DNA of 64,000 nucleotides. Origin: Legionella sp. GTDB taxonomy: Bacteria > Pseudomonadota > Gammaproteobacteria > Legionellales > Legionellaceae. Made by a program: the position numbers and the translations under genes. The DNA lies in the NCBI GenBank assembly GCA_031291115.1, contig JARLJQ010000008.1, forward strand, positions 26,062-90,061, given 5' to 3'. Shown here piece by piece: positions 63,922 to 64,000 of the stretch (its first letter is position 1; every line of letters begins with the position of its first letter). Under the pieces are notes generated by a model, which saw only the letters and a program-made list of their open reading frames with translations, was not told the origin of the DNA and made no database searches.

Positions 63922-64000
63922 TTAAGCTCCAATGAGTATCAATGGTTTTAATCGAGCATTTGCAATAACAATGATTTTTCGCATTAAAGCAGTGAGAGCG
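63922..64000 (-). CDS. IS110-family transposase, C-terminal fragment at window edge
   Basis: On the minus strand the last 79 bases encode 25 residues and a stop (TAA at 63922-63924). They start ALTALMRKIIVIANARLKP, which matches the conserved C-terminal ALTACMRKLLTILNAM pattern of IS110/IS1111 transposases. The rest of the gene lies beyond the window. It is short, so the family call rests on this one motif. Confidence 0.65.
   Translation of the reverse strand, partial: ALTALMRKIIVIANARLKPLILIGA

Overview
The window is chromosomal DNA of a Legionella species. It is AT-rich and gamma-proteobacterial. It carries genes of Legionella-restricted families: an IcmL/DotI-like protein, a double-GNAT protein matching effector VipF, an EnhB-like secreted protein, and several effector-like proteins with kinase, ankyrin, lipase-like or coiled-coil and membrane architectures. 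From memory, not from a search, the run vipF, ketoacyl synthase, Usp, lpxD, polA, HAD-IG 5'-nucleotidase, rpiA, rlmB, rnr matches the order in L. pneumophila. The extra effector-like genes between these blocks look like species-specific cargo. No rRNA, tRNA, CRISPR array or prophage was seen.

Layout. 1-878: partial unknown gene. 1-5.4 kb: valine/propionate catabolism operon mmsA-mmsB-acyl-CoA synthetase. 5.5-7.4 kb: engB facing a cytochrome c4-dsbA pair. 7.7-11.6 kb: a 1324-residue effector-like protein with an internal duplication. 11.9-15.1 kb: a NitT/TauT-type ABC transporter (double permease plus ATPase) split by a 159-bp palindromic element. 15.2-15.9 kb: a candidate structured small RNA, then an exported IcmL-like protein. 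16.5-21.1 kb: glycine cleavage operon gcvT-gcvH-gcvPA-yciI-like-gcvPB. 21.3-25.1 kb: kdsB-like gene, histidine phosphatase, two secreted paralogues and the wreck of a hybrid sensor kinase. 25.1-31.1 kb: queE-like gene, small HTH protein, RMD1/DUF155 protein, vipF-like gene, ketoacyl synthase, tandem Usp. 31.2-33.7 kb: a seven-repeat Asp-box propeller protein and an outer-membrane barrel. 33.9-44.3 kb: lpxD, polA, lipase-like protein, 5'-nucleotidase, rpiA, rlmB, rnr. 44.4-51.7 kb: accessory cluster with EnhB-like, YaiI, ankyrin protein, kinase-like protein, solute-binding protein, DUF4254 and a large membrane protein. 51.9-54.9 kb: tightly overlapping operon of RimB-type protease, 7TM-transglutaminase and glutamate-ligase-like ATP-grasp. 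54.9-60.6 kb: ygfB-pepP-ubiH-ubiI operon, a DUF6282-type protein and zapA. 60.7-64 kb: FMN glutamate synthase-like enzyme, thioredoxin-fold protein, a second palindromic TA-flanked element, an effector-like membrane protein, and at the edge the C-terminus of an IS110-type transposase.

Common themes. Housekeeping operons alternate with secreted or effector-like genes. Intergenic DNA is rich in palindromes: four copies of one REP-like family, two long palindromic TA-flanked elements and several unrelated perfect stem-loops. The most interesting unexplained items are the four-hairpin RNA with C-rich loops at about 15.21-15.32 kb, the kinase-ankyrin gene pair, the 1324-residue repeat protein and the seven-bladed propeller protein.
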